A DNA stretch of 14,388 nucleotides, taken from NCBI GenBank assembly GCA_946478645.1, contig CAMLCW010000096.1, positions 1 to 14,388 on the forward strand, read 5' to 3'. Under the pieces are notes generated by a model. That model worked only from the letters and a program-made list of their open reading frames with translations, had not been told where the DNA came from and searched no databases. This document shows positions 5,999-13,855 of this stretch, one piece after another. Position 1 is the stretch's first letter, and every line of letters starts with the position of its first letter. This DNA is from an uncultured Variovorax sp. GTDB lineage: Bacteria; Pseudomonadota; Gammaproteobacteria; Burkholderiales; Burkholderiaceae. The position numbers and the translations under genes were made by a program.

Positions 5999-6709
5999 TC
6001 ACATACGTTCGCCTTTGACAGCGTGAAGAAAGCCGCTGAACGTCGCCCGCGTGAGCTTGCGGCCGATGTCGGGATCGGTGCCGCTGCGATACCAGATCAT
6101 CATGTTGCCGTCGTGGACGGCCTGCAGGTAGAGGACCGTGTCCTTGGTGTCCTGCTCGGCGCTGAATTCGCCGTCACGCTTCCCTGCATCGATGATCTCC
6201 TCGAGCAGGCCCGCGAGCTTCGCGTACAGGCCGAGCATCTTGGTTCGCACCTTCGACCTGGTGTTCGCCGTCTCGATCGACAGCAGCACCAGGATGGCCA
6301 GGTCCTTCGGGTACTTGGCCGCCCAGCGCGTCTGGTGCCGCACGAAGTTCACGAGTTGGGCCGAAGGGGTGCCGCCGTCCTTGTGCACGGCGTCGATGGT
6401 CGCGTCGATGGAACGTGCCTCGATGGCGCTCAGCACGTCGAGCAGGAGGCGTTCCTTGCTCTTGAAGTAGTAGTAGACCGCGCCCTTCGTGAAGCCCGCC
6501 TTGGCCGCAACCTCTTCGAGCGTGCTGCTGGCGTAGCCACGCGTCGCGAACAGGTGCACGGCCGCCTCGATGATGCGGGCCGTGCTGTGCACCGGGCCCG
6601 ATGCGGCCTTGGCACCGCGGACGGCGCGCTTGCGACCGGCTGCCGGCCTGGAGGCAGCCGGCTTGGATGCGGACACCGCCCTTGTTTCTTTCTTTTCACT
6701 GACCCGCAT
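5999..6709 (-). CDS. TetR/AcrR-family regulator of the acyl-CoA operon
   Basis: This is a 236-residue TetR repressor with an unusually long basic, Ala/Lys/Arg-rich N-terminal tail (about residues 1-42). The helix-turn-helix domain follows at 43-90: STLEEVAAKAGFTKGAVYYY (62-81), then Phe82 and Lys85-Glu86 (YFKSKE), a textbook TetR motif. The C-terminal half (about 95-225) is the helical ligand domain, probably sensing an acyl-CoA given its neighbours. The ATG at 6709 lies inside the 3' end of the acyl-CoA dehydrogenase gene, giving a 14-bp overlap, and is preceded by AGGAGG with a short 3-nt spacer. It is therefore co-transcribed with the racemase and dehydrogenase genes and very likely controls them, perhaps through the palindromes in the 9032-9239 region. 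Confidence 0.86.
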   Translation of the reverse strand: MRVSEKKETRAVSASKPAASRPAAGRKRAVRGAKAASGPVHSTARIIEAAVHLFATRGYASSTLEEVAAKAGFTKGAVYYYFKSKERLLLDVLSAIEARSIDATIDAVHKDGGTPSAQLVNFVRHQTRWAAKYPKDLAILVLLSIETANTRSKVRTKMLGLYAKLAGLLEEIIDAGKRDGEFSAEQDTKDTVLYLQAVHDGNMMIWYRSGTDPDIGRKLTRATFSGFLHAVKGERM

Positions 6710-7826
6710 AGGCCTCCTTCGCGATCAACAGCCGCTGGATCTGGTTGGTGCCCTCCCAGATCTGCGTCACCTTCGCATCCCTCATCATTCGTTCGACCGG
6801 ATAGTCTTTCAGGAACCCGTAACCGCCGTGGAGCTGCACGGCGTCGGTCGTGACCGCCATGGCCGCATCGCTGCACAGGACCTTGGCCAGCGACGCGTAT
6901 TTGCGCGCCTGCGGATTCGCATGCATCCGGTAGTCGACGGCCTGATACAGCACGCTGCGCGCCGCCTCGACCTTGAGCACCATGTCCGCCACCATGCCGC
7001 GCAGCAGCTGAAAACGCGAGATGGGCTGGCCGAATTGTTCGCGCGAGCGAGTGTAGTTCAGCGCCTCGTCCAGGGCGCCCTGGGCGATGCCGAGCGCATG
7101 CGCCGCAATCGTGAGGCGCGAATTGTGCAGCATCTCGACGATGTATTCGGCGCCGCGCTGCGGATCGCCGACCTCCCGGCCGACCGGGATCCTGCAGTCC
7201 TCGAGGATGACGTCCGCGGTCGGGCTGCCGCGCATGCCCATCTTGTCTTCCTGCCTGCCGAAGCGCAGGCCGGGGTCGTCCCGGTGCACCATGAAGATGC
7301 CGAAAGCCTTGGGCCCGGTGCTCGCGAAGATGAGGTACCAGTCAGCCCAGCCCGCGTTGGTGATGAAGCGCTTGGTGCCGCGCAACAGCCAGCTGTCGCC
7401 GTCGCGGCGCGCCTGCGTCTGCGCCCCCATCAGGTTGGAGCCGCCCTGGGGTTCGGTCAGGCCCCACGCGCCGCGCATGCGCCCCTGCGAGACTGGGCGG
7501 ATCACGGCCTCCTGCAGCGCCGGCGACCCGTGCGCGGCCACGCCCTCGAGCACCCATCCGCTGGTGATGGTCAGCGAGGTCGAGGCGCAGGCTCGCGCGA
7601 GTTCCTCGGTGGTCAGCACCTGTGCGAAAAGGTCGCCGCCGCTTCCACCGAGGCGCTCCTCGAAGGGCAGCCCGGGCAGGCCGAGCGCCAACGCGGCCTC
7701 GATGGCCTCCAGCGGCGGGCGCGCCTCGCGGTCGACCGCGGCCGCATGCGGTGCGACTTTCTCTCGCGCGAAGCGGCGAAGGCTCTCGCGAAATTCCTGG
7801 TAGCTGGCTTGTTCGATCGAACGCAT
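6696..7826 (-). CDS. Acyl-CoA dehydrogenase (FAD-dependent)
   Basis: This 376-residue flavoprotein oxidises an acyl-CoA to the trans-2-enoyl-CoA and passes electrons to ETF. The family landmarks appear in order: WGLTEPQGGSN (121-131) and GTKRFITNA (150-158) of the FAD/substrate-binding beta domain, SREQFGQPI (261-269), and QLHGGYGF (331-338). Near the C-terminus is QIWEGTNQIQ (355-364), with Glu358 as the catalytic base in the short-chain/isovaleryl-type position. The length is typical of the family. The frame is open upstream, but the ATG at 7826 is right because AGGAG lies 9 bp before it and homology starts at once. It lies 47 bp downstream of the racemase-like gene and overlaps the TetR gene. 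Substrate chain length and branching cannot be set by eye; the racemase partner points to a 2-methyl-branched or arylpropionyl-type acyl-CoA. Confidence 0.92.
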   Translation of the reverse strand: MRSIEQASYQEFRESLRRFAREKVAPHAAAVDREARPPLEAIEAALALGLPGLPFEERLGGSGGDLFAQVLTTEELARACASTSLTITSGWVLEGVAAHGSPALQEAVIRPVSQGRMRGAWGLTEPQGGSNLMGAQTQARRDGDSWLLRGTKRFITNAGWADWYLIFASTGPKAFGIFMVHRDDPGLRFGRQEDKMGMRGSPTADVILEDCRIPVGREVGDPQRGAEYIVEMLHNSRLTIAAHALGIAQGALDEALNYTRSREQFGQPISRFQLLRGMVADMVLKVEAARSVLYQAVDYRMHANPQARKYASLAKVLCSDAAMAVTTDAVQLHGGYGFLKDYPVERMMRDAKVTQIWEGTNQIQRLLIAKEAYAGQ

Positions 7827-7873
7827 CTGACGTATCTCCTTGGGTGGGTTGGCGGTGTGTCGAGGCGACGGCC

Positions 7874-9031
7874 TCAATCGGTGAAGCGCGGTGGCCATGC
7901 GAGGCCGTCCTGCACGCCGCGCTGCGCCGGCGGACTGGCCTTGTCGATGTCCATCGCCGCGAAGCCGAGAGCGGCCAGGACCTCGACGCTGTGGTCGTCG
8001 AGGTCCAGCGGCGCGGGCGCGATGGTGCTGCGGCTGAAGGCCGGCACGGCCGGCACTTCCTTCGGGCGCGCGGGGTCGACGCGGGTGCGCACCTGCGCGT
8101 CCTGCCAGGCTTCGTCGGGCGAGAGAACCGGGGTCACGCAGGCGTCCACCCCTTCGAAGCGTGCCACCCATGCGTCTCGGGGCAGCGTGCGGAAGGTGGC
8201 CTCCAGCGTGCGCTCGATCGCGGGCCAAGCGCTGTGGCTCATCGCATCGGGCACCGGCTCGCCCAGCGCCAGCGTCTTCCACAGCGCTCGAAAGAACTGC
8301 GGCTCGAGCGAGCCCACGGCCATGTAGCCGCCATCGGCGCAGCGGTAACAGCGGTAGTTGGGCGCCGTTCCGGCGAGCCAGCCATCACCGCGCCGCGGCA
8401 TGGCCGCAGTCTGCCAAGCCGGATAGTGCATGGCGATCAACGACATGCAGCCATCGATCATGGCGGCATCGACATGCTGGCCGAAGCCGCTGCGCTGGCG
8501 CTCCTGCAGCGCCGCCAGGATGCCGATCACCGCCAGCATCCCGCCGCCGGCCATGTCGGCTATCGCGTTGAGCGGCACCTGCGGCGGACCGTCTGCCGGC
8601 CCAAGTGCGCCCAGCACGCCTGTGTAGGCGAGGTAATTCAAATCGTGGCCGGCTTCCTGCGCGCGTGGGCCGGTCTGCCCATAGCCCGTGAGGGAGCAAT
8701 ACACCAGCCGCGGGTTGCTCGCCGAAAGCGTGGTGTAGCCCGCGCCGAGGCGCTCGGCCACGCCGGGGCGAAAGCCCTCGATGAAGACGTCGGCGCTGTC
8801 GCACAGGCGAACCAGCGCAAGGCGGCCTTCATCGGACTTCAGGTCCAGCGTGATGAACTGCTTGCCGCGCGCGAAGGTCGACACCGGCGGCCCCGCGCGC
8901 CCGCCGCCGACGACGATGACTTCCGCACCGAGGTCCGCCAGCAGCATCGTTCCATAGGGGCCCGGTGCAAGGCGCGTCATGTCGATGACGCGGATGCCTT
9001 CCAGCGGCTTCATGTGTTTGGTAGCGCTCAA
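7874..9031 (-). CDS. Alpha-methylacyl-CoA racemase-like CaiB/BaiF family protein
   Basis: This 385-residue protein belongs to the CaiB/BaiF (class III CoA-transferase) fold. It resembles the alpha-methylacyl-CoA racemase branch, which interconverts R and S 2-methylacyl-CoAs by proton exchange. The N-terminus PLEGIRVIDMTRLAPGPYGT (9-28) is typical. His129 (AGHDLNYLA) and Asp159 (NAIADMAGGG) are 30 residues apart, as are His126 and Asp156 of the Mycobacterium tuberculosis racemase MCR. Glu243 in SLEPQF is near the third conserved acidic position. A CoA-transferase would be expected to carry a different catalytic Asp context, so racemase is favoured. The start is a TTG at 9031 with GAGGAG 5 bp upstream; the ATG at 9013 has no ribosome binding site. 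It is first in the operon, ahead of the dehydrogenase and TetR genes, and divergent from the ferredoxin oxidoreductase. Confidence 0.87.
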   Translation of the reverse strand: MSATKHMKPLEGIRVIDMTRLAPGPYGTMLLADLGAEVIVVGGGRAGPPVSTFARGKQFITLDLKSDEGRLALVRLCDSADVFIEGFRPGVAERLGAGYTTLSASNPRLVYCSLTGYGQTGPRAQEAGHDLNYLAYTGVLGALGPADGPPQVPLNAIADMAGGGMLAVIGILAALQERQRSGFGQHVDAAMIDGCMSLIAMHYPAWQTAAMPRRGDGWLAGTAPNYRCYRCADGGYMAVGSLEPQFFRALWKTLALGEPVPDAMSHSAWPAIERTLEATFRTLPRDAWVARFEGVDACVTPVLSPDEAWQDAQVRTRVDPARPKEVPAVPAFSRSTIAPAPLDLDDHSVEVLAALGFAAMDIDKASPPAQRGVQDGLAWPPRFTD

Positions 9032-9239
9032 CTTGTCTCCTCGTCTTCGTGATTGCAGGTGGACTCGTCACCAACGTGACTGGCGAAGTGCAATCCAAGG
9101 GACAACCCGTAGGCCATCTGCCTTGCACCGCGCACAACTGCGGCTGTACCATCGACCTCGATTTACATACCGGCTGGATAGTATGAAGCGAAGCAGCCGG
9201 ATCGCGCAAGCCGGAACATCGCCAGCCAACGGAGACAGG
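9032..9239. promoter_or_regulatory. Divergent promoter region with two inverted repeats
   Basis: The 208-bp gap lies between the racemase operon and the ferredoxin oxidoreductase gene. It contains ATCGACCTCGAT (9151-9162), whose outer five bases pair perfectly, flanked by TGTA (9145-9148) and TACA (9164-9167). Just downstream are CATAC (9166-9170) and GTATG (9181-9185), inverted arms around 10 bp. Both sit 55-95 bp before the oxidoreductase start, where a repressor could control one or both directions. No confident -35/-10 pair was found. The operators are inferred from symmetry only. Confidence 0.4.
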
Positions 9240-12200
9240 ATGAACGCACGCACACCTGCAGAAGCACTTCTGCAAGTCGATCTCGACGACAAGTACCTGC
9301 AACAAAACGGGCAGGTCTTCATGTCCGGCACGCAGGCGCTGTTGCGGCTGGCGCTCGACCAGCGGCGCCGGGACGAACGCCAGGGGCTCAACACGGCCGG
9401 CTTCATCTCGGGCTATCGCGGCTCCCCGCTCGGACGCTACGACCAGGAGCTGTGGTCCCAGGCCGAGCTGCTGAAGGCGCACCACATCCACTTTCAGCCG
9501 GGCGTCAACGAGGACCTCGCGGCCACCGCCGTGTGGGGCTCCCAGTACGTGGGCAGCGTGCCCGGTGCGCGCTATGACGGCGTGTTCGGCATCTGGTACG
9601 GCAAGGGCCCTGGCGTGGATCGCAGCGGCGATGCCTTCAAGCACGCGAACTCGGCGGGCACTTCGCAGCACGGCGGCGTGCTGGCCATCGCGGGCGACGA
9701 CCATGCGGCGAAGTCGTCCACCACGGCCCATCAGTCCGACTACGCGCTCATGGCCAGCGGCATTCCGGTGCTCTATCCGTCGAACGTGCAGGACATCCTC
9801 GACTTCGGCCTGCACGGCATCGCAATGAGCCGGTACTCCGGCTGCTGGATCGGCATGAAGGTGGTGACCGACGTGGTCGAGAGCTCCGGCAGCGTGCAGG
9901 TTGGCGAGGCACTGCCCGCGACGACCTTGCCGCCCAGGCCGGCATCGCCCGATGGGCTGAACATCCGCGGCAACGACATCTCGCCGCAGGTGCAGGAGCA
10001 GCGCCTCTACGAGCACAAGCTGCATGCTGCGCAGGCGTACGCACGCGCCAACGGCATCGACCGCATCGTGGCGAACGCGCCGGGCGCACGCATCGGCATC
10101 GTCTCTGCGGGCAAGGCCTTCGCCGACGTAGGGCAGGCACTGCGCAGCCTGGGCCATGCAAGCGACGAGGCGGTCGCCGCCGCGGGCATCCGCCTGCTGA
10201 AGATCGGCCTGGTCTGGCCGCTCGATCCGGCCATCGTCGAGCGCTTCGCCGATGGCCTGGACACGCTGGTGGTGGTGGAGGAGAAGCGCCCGCTGCTCGA
10301 GCATCAGGTCAAGGCCATCCTCTACGACGCGCCACTTGCGCGCAAGCCGCGCATCGTGGGCAAATTCGCGGGCAGCAGCGAATGGTCCGACGCGCGCGGC
10401 GATGCAGTGTTCTCCTCGGTGGGCGAGCTCGCGCCGCCGCTGATCGCCGAGCGCATCGCAGCGCTGCTGGGCCTGCCGTTCGAGCCGCCCGCGAATCCGG
10501 AAAGCGACAAGCTTCCCGGCGCCGTCCGTGCCGCGACCTTCTGCTCGGGATGCCCGCACAACACATCGACCCAACTGCCCGACGGCAGCCGCGCCTTCGC
10601 GGGCATCGGCTGCCACGGCATGGTGCTCCTGACCGGACGCGACCCCTACGGCACGGTGGGCCAGATGGGGGCCGAAGGCGCCATGTGGGTCGGGCAGGCG
10701 CCCTTCACCGACGAGAAGCACATCTTCGCCAACATGGGCGACGGCACGTACTTCCATTCGGGCTTTCTCGCGATTCGCCAGGCGGTCGCGGCGCATGTGC
10801 CGATCACCTACAAGCTGCTGGTCAACGGCTTCGTCTCGATGACCGGCGGCCAGCCGATCGACGGCGAGCTCAGCACGGTGCAGATGGTCAGCGAACTGCT
10901 GGCCGAAGGCGTCAAGCGCATCGTGGTGGTCGCGGACGACCCCGCGCGCTACGACGACCCGGCGATGAAGCTGCCGCCCGGGGTGCCGGTGCGCCACCGG
11001 CGCGAGCTCGATGCGGTGCAGCGGGAACTGCGCGAGTACGGCGATGTCTCGGTACTGCTCTACGACCAGGTCTGCGCCACGGAGCGCCGGCGCCTGCGCA
11101 AACGCGGGCGCTATGCCGACCCGGACAAGCGCACCTTCATCAACGCCGCGGTGTGCGAAGGCTGCGGCGACTGCAGCGACAAGAGCGGCTGCCTCTCGGT
11201 CGAGCCGCTCGAAACCGAATTCGGCCGCAAGCGCAAGATCAACCAGTCCAGCTGCAACAAGGACTATTCCTGCGTCGAAGGCTTCTGCCCCAGCTTCGTG
11301 ACGGTGCACGGCGGGCGCCTGCGGAAGAATGGCGGTCCCGGTCCGGGCGACGGGGGCTTCGGCGCGCTGCCGGTGCCCACACTGCCGGACATCGCGGACG
11401 GCTACGCGATCCTCATCACCGGCATCGGCGGCACCGGCGTGATCACGCTGGGCGCCGTGCTCGCCATGGCCGCGCACCTGGACGGCCATGCGGCCAGCGC
11501 ACTGGACATGACCGGCCTCGCGCAGAAGTACGGCGCGGTGATGTCCCACGTGCGCATCGCGCCGGACGCGGCCAGGATCAAGACGGCCCGCCTGGCCAGC
11601 GGCGAGGCCGACCTGGTGGTGGGCTGCGACCTGATCGTCAGCGCCGGCACCGACGCGGTCTCCAAGATGGTGCCCGGCCGCACGCGGGTCGCGGTGAACA
11701 TGGAGGTTTCGCCCACGAGCGCCTTCGCGCGCGATCCCGACTGGAAGGTGGTGCCGGAGGAACTGCTCGCCCGCATCGCGCATGCGAGCGGCTCGGCCGC
11801 CGAAGGCATCGAAGCCACGCGCCTGGCGACCGCGCTGATGGGCGACGCGATCGCGGCCAACATGTTCCTGCTGGGCTATGCCTGGCAGCGCGGCTGGCTG
11901 CCGGTGAGCCTCGACGCGATGCAGCGCGCGATCGAGCTCAATGGCGTGGGCGTCGAGCTGAACGAAAAGAGCTTCCTCTGGGGCCGCCGCGCGGCGATGG
12001 ACCTGCCGGCCGTCGAGCGTCACGTGCGCCCGGCGAATGTGGTGAGCTTCACGCCGAACCGCGCGCGCAAGACGCCCGACCTGATCGCGCACCGTGAAGC
12101 GGAGCTCGTCAAGTACCAGAACCGCGCCTATGCCCGACGCTACCGCGCGCTGGTCGATCGCGTCGCGCAAGCCGAGCAGGCACTGCAGGGGGGCGACCGC

Positions 12201-12719
12201 CTGACGCGCGCCGTTGCGCGCTACTACTACAAGCTGCTGGCCTACAAGGACGAGTTCGAGGTCGCGCGCCTGTACGCCTCGCCGGCGTTCCGCGAATCGC
12301 TGGCGGGCGCCTTCGAGGGCGACTACCGGCTGCACTTCAACATCGGTGCCTGGCCATTCGCCACGCGCGACCCGAACACCGGGCTGCCGCGCAAGCGCGA
12401 GATCGGACCCTGGGCATTGACCGCGTTCGGCTGGCTTGCGCGCCTGCGCGGGCTGCGCAACACCGTGCTGGACCCGTTCCGCGGCAACAGCGAACGGCGG
12501 CACGCGCTGCGCGACATCGCCGAGTACGAGGCGGACATCGACCGCCTGCTCGAGAACCTGGACGCGGCCAGGCTTTCCACCGCCGTCGCGGTGGCCGAAC
12601 TGCCGGAACACATCCGCGGCTACGGCCATGTGCGCGAGCGCCACGTGGCACAGGTGCGCGAGCGCCGCGACGCGCTGTGGCAGCAATGGCAGGCGCAGGG
12701 CCTGCCCATCGCGGCTTGA
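9240..12719 (+). CDS. Fused indolepyruvate:ferredoxin oxidoreductase (2-oxoacid oxidoreductase)
   Basis: This 1159-residue enzyme should convert a 2-oxoacid, classically an aryl pyruvate such as indolepyruvate, to the acyl-CoA and CO2 while reducing ferredoxin. The alpha and gamma parts are fused in one chain. The N-terminal pyruvate-oxidoreductase domain has GYRGSPLG (58-65). The thiamine diphosphate domain has CSGCPHN (435-441), GIGCHGM, and GDG (500-502) with Asn529. A reduced iron-sulfur segment follows, with Cys639, 642, 645, 651, 672, 678 and 683. The gamma domain opens with GIGGTGV (728-734). The last ~230 residues fit the C-terminal DUF6537 region of this proteobacterial subfamily. 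The ATG at 9240 has GGAG 5 bp upstream; an upstream ATG at 9183 lacks a ribosome binding site. It is divergent from the racemase/dehydrogenase operon and may feed acyl-CoA into it. The true substrate (indole-, phenyl- or branched-chain oxoacid) is open. Confidence 0.93.
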   Translation: MNARTPAEALLQVDLDDKYLQQNGQVFMSGTQALLRLALDQRRRDERQGLNTAGFISGYRGSPLGRYDQELWSQAELLKAHHIHFQPGVNEDLAATAVWGSQYVGSVPGARYDGVFGIWYGKGPGVDRSGDAFKHANSAGTSQHGGVLAIAGDDHAAKSSTTAHQSDYALMASGIPVLYPSNVQDILDFGLHGIAMSRYSGCWIGMKVVTDVVESSGSVQVGEALPATTLPPRPASPDGLNIRGNDISPQVQEQRLYEHKLHAAQAYARANGIDRIVANAPGARIGIVSAGKAFADVGQALRSLGHASDEAVAAAGIRLLKIGLVWPLDPAIVERFADGLDTLVVVEEKRPLLEHQVKAILYDAPLARKPRIVGKFAGSSEWSDARGDAVFSSVGELAPPLIAERIAALLGLPFEPPANPESDKLPGAVRAATFCSGCPHNTSTQLPDGSRAFAGIGCHGMVLLTGRDPYGTVGQMGAEGAMWVGQAPFTDEKHIFANMGDGTYFHSGFLAIRQAVAAHVPITYKLLVNGFVSMTGGQPIDGELSTVQMVSELLAEGVKRIVVVADDPARYDDPAMKLPPGVPVRHRRELDAVQRELREYGDVSVLLYDQVCATERRRLRKRGRYADPDKRTFINAAVCEGCGDCSDKSGCLSVEPLETEFGRKRKINQSSCNKDYSCVEGFCPSFVTVHGGRLRKNGGPGPGDGGFGALPVPTLPDIADGYAILITGIGGTGVITLGAVLAMAAHLDGHAASALDMTGLAQKYGAVMSHVRIAPDAARIKTARLASGEADLVVGCDLIVSAGTDAVSKMVPGRTRVAVNMEVSPTSAFARDPDWKVVPEELLARIAHASGSAAEGIEATRLATALMGDAIAANMFLLGYAWQRGWLPVSLDAMQRAIELNGVGVELNEKSFLWGRRAAMDLPAVERHVRPANVVSFTPNRARKTPDLIAHREAELVKYQNRAYARRYRALVDRVAQAEQALQGGDRLTRAVARYYYKLLAYKDEFEVARLYASPAFRESLAGAFEGDYRLHFNIGAWPFATRDPNTGLPRKREIGPWALTAFGWLARLRGLRNTVLDPFRGNSERRHALRDIAEYEADIDRLLENLDAARLSTAVAVAELPEHIRGYGHVRERHVAQVRERRDALWQQWQAQGLPIAA

Positions 12720-12747
12720 TGTGGTGGCCTGGCACCGTACCCACGCA

Positions 12748-12770
12748 CCGGAAGGCCGGCGCCTTTCCGG
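12748..12770 (+). terminator. Hairpin after the oxidoreductase gene (weak terminator or processing site)
   Basis: CCGGAAGGC (12748-12756) pairs with GCCTTTCCGG (12761-12770) with one bulged T and a CGGC loop. It starts 29 bp after the oxidoreductase stop. The downstream sequence is pyrimidine-rich (CATTCACTTCTTCT) but has no uninterrupted T-run, so termination may be partial. If it is leaky, the glycoside hydrolase and permease genes would be expressed with the oxidoreductase at a lower level. Confidence 0.5.
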
Positions 12771-12811
12771 CATTCACTTCTTCTGCACTTTCGAGAACCA
12801 AGGAGATAAGC

Positions 12812-13846
12812 ATGCACCACCTCGACCTCGCCGCTGCCGTACAGCAAGTCACTGACTACACGCTCGCGCATCCCTACGAACGCGACGTCTGGGAAAAATC
12901 CCCCGCCATCACCGGCATCCTCATGTGGAACCAGCCGGAGGCGGTGGAGAAGGCCCGCGCCTGGGTCGACCGCGCGGTGCAGGTGCAATCCTCGCGCGGC
13001 TTCCTGGGTTATGACGAGCGCATCGAACTGGCCACCGGCCATGCCGCGGTGTTCACGCCCACGGCGTCGCTGTCGAGCGCGCTGGCCTTCAACGTGCTCG
13101 CCTATTACGAGCGCGACGGCGGCGACCATCTGCTGCAGGCCGCGCGCCGGCAGGCCGAGGCACTGCTCGCCGGCCCACGCACGAGGAACGGCGGCATTTC
13201 CGTGCGCAAGGAAGGCCCCGAGCTCTGGATCGATTTCATCTACATGATGTGCCCGTTCCTCGCGCGCCTGGGCCGCATCGACAACCAGCCCGCACTGGTG
13301 GAAGAGGCGCTCAAGCAGATTGCGGTGTACGTGCGCCACCTGGTCGACCCCGAGCTGCACCTTGCGCGCCACGCCTGGCGCGAGACGCCCAACAGCTACC
13401 TGCAATCGACCTTCTGGTGCCGCGGCAACGGCTGGCTCACCTGCTGCCTGGTGGACACCATCGAGCAGATCGGCACCGATCATGCCGGCGCCGGCGAGCT
13501 GAAGGCGCTCGGGTGCAAGGTGTTCGACGCCATCGCCGCCCACCAGGACCGCTGCGGCTTCTTCCACAACATCCTCGACGACGACTACGCCAAGTTCGAA
13601 GCCTCGGGCACGCTGATGTTCGCCTACAGCGCCGCCAAGGCCGTCAACCAGGGTTGGCTCGACGCCGCCTATATCGAGAAGGCCGAGCGCGCGCTGCGCA
13701 TCGTGGCGGGCTCGATCGAGCCCGACGGCGCGATCCCGGGCGTGCAGGTGCCGCCGGGCGGCCCGAGCGTGCCCTTCGCCACCACGCTCTATGGGCAGGG
13801 CTTCTTCATCCAGGCGGCGGCGCAGCTGCGGCACCACCTGGCCTGA
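12812..13846 (+). CDS. GH88/GH105-like unsaturated glycuronyl hydrolase
   Basis: This 344-residue protein has the look of the six-hairpin (alpha/alpha)6 barrel hydrolases of families GH88/GH105. Known members hydrate the 4,5-double bond of unsaturated uronic acids released by polysaccharide lyases (YteR-type rhamnogalacturonyl hydrolases). The supporting motifs are ELWIDFIYMMCPFLARLG (137-154), in which Asp141 is the likely catalytic acid, HAW (187-189), the hallmark WCRGNGW (202-208), and EASGTLMFAYSAAKA (263-277). There is no signal peptide, so the enzyme is probably cytoplasmic and acts on an imported oligosaccharide. The ATG at 12812 follows AGGAGA with a 5-bp spacer. The permease gene begins 9 bp after its stop. 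The protein is somewhat shorter than many GH105 enzymes, and WCRGNGW carries Cys where Gly, Ala or Ser is common. The exact glycoside is unknown. Confidence 0.8.
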   Translation: MHHLDLAAAVQQVTDYTLAHPYERDVWEKSPAITGILMWNQPEAVEKARAWVDRAVQVQSSRGFLGYDERIELATGHAAVFTPTASLSSALAFNVLAYYERDGGDHLLQAARRQAEALLAGPRTRNGGISVRKEGPELWIDFIYMMCPFLARLGRIDNQPALVEEALKQIAVYVRHLVDPELHLARHAWRETPNSYLQSTFWCRGNGWLTCCLVDTIEQIGTDHAGAGELKALGCKVFDAIAAHQDRCGFFHNILDDDYAKFEASGTLMFAYSAAKAVNQGWLDAAYIEKAERALRIVAGSIEPDGAIPGVQVPPGGPSVPFATTLYGQGFFIQAAAQLRHHLA

Positions 13847-13855
13847 GGAAAAGAC

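Noticed and set aside
4672..6000. Plus-strand open frame covering the hypothetical and hydrolase genes
   Set aside because: It is the antisense shadow of two minus-strand genes with good ribosome binding sites, and its product has no recognisable domain.
7827..8282. N-terminal extension of the acyl-CoA dehydrogenase frame
   Set aside because: It overlaps the racemase gene in another frame and shows no family similarity; the dehydrogenase domain begins right at the ATG at 7826 with its own ribosome binding site.
8829..12773. A 1314-codon open frame antisense to the oxidoreductase gene
   Set aside because: It mirrors the oxidoreductase coding region, its product is a low-complexity Arg/His/Ala/Val-rich string with no recognisable domain, and such long antisense frames are expected in very GC-rich genes where stops are rare.
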